A stretch of 64,000 bases of DNA from Kytococcus sedentarius DSM 20547 (GTDB lineage Bacteria > Actinomycetota > Actinomycetes > Actinomycetales > Dermatophilaceae), in NCBI RefSeq assembly GCF_000023925.1, contig NC_013169.1, positions 2,666,001 to 2,730,000 on the forward strand, read 5' to 3'. Of this stretch, positions 63,716 through 64,000 are shown piece after piece. The notes under the pieces are model-generated. The model was not told where the DNA came from and ran no database searches. It saw nothing but the letters and a program-made list of their open reading frames with translations. Position 1 is the first letter of the stretch; every line of letters starts with the position of its first letter. A program made the position numbers and the translations under genes.

Positions 63716-64000
63716 GGGCGCTGCGCGTACTCAGCCTCCCCGCCGACCACCACTACGTGCGGCACGCGCTGGGGCCGGGCGCCCGCGTGCTGCCGGACCC
63801 GCCGGTGCCGGGGGCCCCGCGGCGCGTGTGGTGGCCCTCGCCCGCCTGGGAGCCCACGTGGATCGAGCGCCACCGCGCCGCGTTCGACCTCGTGCACGTG
63901 CACTTCGGCTACGAGCACCGCACCGTCGCGCAGATCCGCGACTGGGTCCGAGCACTCCGCCGGCTGCAGGTTCCCCTGGTGGTGACCGTGCACGACCTGG
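63712..64000 (+). CDS. Probable glycosyltransferase (partial, N-terminus)
   Basis: The first 96 codons only; runs off the right edge. GTG start overlapping the previous stop. The visible FDLVHVHFGYEHR and PLVVTVHDL match the N-terminal domain of GT-B glycosyltransferases. Probably works with the preceding enzyme in one glycan pathway. Confidence 0.6.
   Translation, partial: MRALRVLSLPADHHYVRHALGPGARVLPDPPVPGAPRRVWWPSPAWEPTWIERHRAAFDLVHVHFGYEHRTVAQIRDWVRALRRLQVPLVVTVHDL

Noticed and set aside
1-64000. CRISPR arrays, insertion sequences, prophage or integrase genes
   Set aside because: I saw no regularly spaced repeats of 24-40 bases, no transposase DDE or tyrosine recombinase motifs, and no phage structural genes.

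Overview
The window is high-GC (about 70%) chromosomal DNA from an actinobacterium, most likely a member of the Micrococcales. The evidence is GTG and ATG starts with GTGA/ATGA gene overlaps, an actinobacterial small SRP RNA beside dnaX, a biotin synthase with its auxiliary protein BsaP, inositol-3-phosphate synthase (used for mycothiol and phosphatidylinositol), a cysteine-free ribosomal protein S18, two 13E12/DUF222 HNH proteins and an ECF41 sigma factor. I cannot name a genus safely.

Layout. 0-16.5 kb is mostly housekeeping: recR (cut by the left edge), dnaX, ffs, LytR_C proteins, a HerA-like ATPase, tadA/upp, peptide deformylase, an O-antigen-ligase-like membrane protein, an LCP cell-wall ligase, a cold-shock protein and HU. 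Among these lie tRNA genes for all four bacterial serine anticodons (GGA, CGA, GCT, TGA) and one for arginine. 16.6-22.6 kb has cysK-cysE and a 1388-residue membrane iron-sulfur reductase whose disordered tail carries six copies of a short motif. 22.6-24.3 kb holds the first 13E12 HNH gene.

25-30 kb is a five-gene osmoprotectant ABC operon ending in a carnitine-dehydrogenase-like gene, followed by dcd and tRNA-Gly. 30.4-38.6 kb is a peptide ABC transporter set (dppA, dppB, dppC and a double ATPase) interrupted by an AGCS symporter and by an AhpD-like gene plus ECF41 sigma factor with its own predicted ECF41 promoter. 38.7-41.7 kb is an unassigned operon: a small secreted protein, an ABC ATPase and two membrane proteins. 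43.2-48.1 kb is an arsenic island: a P-loop-dead ArsC-like protein, ArsR, ArsI/CadI, Acr3, a double ArsC fusion and an ArsO-like flavoprotein. It is followed by the second 13E12 HNH gene.

50-64 kb contains bioB-bsaP, a FadE5-like acyl-CoA dehydrogenase, two paralogous lipoproteins, a nitrilase-family hydrolase, a CopD-CtaG fusion, the rpsF-ssb-rpsR-rplI operon, a membrane glycosyltransferase, ino1 and two glycosyltransferases, the last cut by the right edge.

Across the window, at least eight genes have a TAnnnT box exactly 6 or 7 bases before the start codon and no clear ribosome-binding site. Leaderless transcripts therefore seem common, and this decided several start choices. The two HNH genes share a promoter architecture with identical spacing. 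An octamer, CGATGCGG, recurs on both strands and carries codons that are otherwise rare here.
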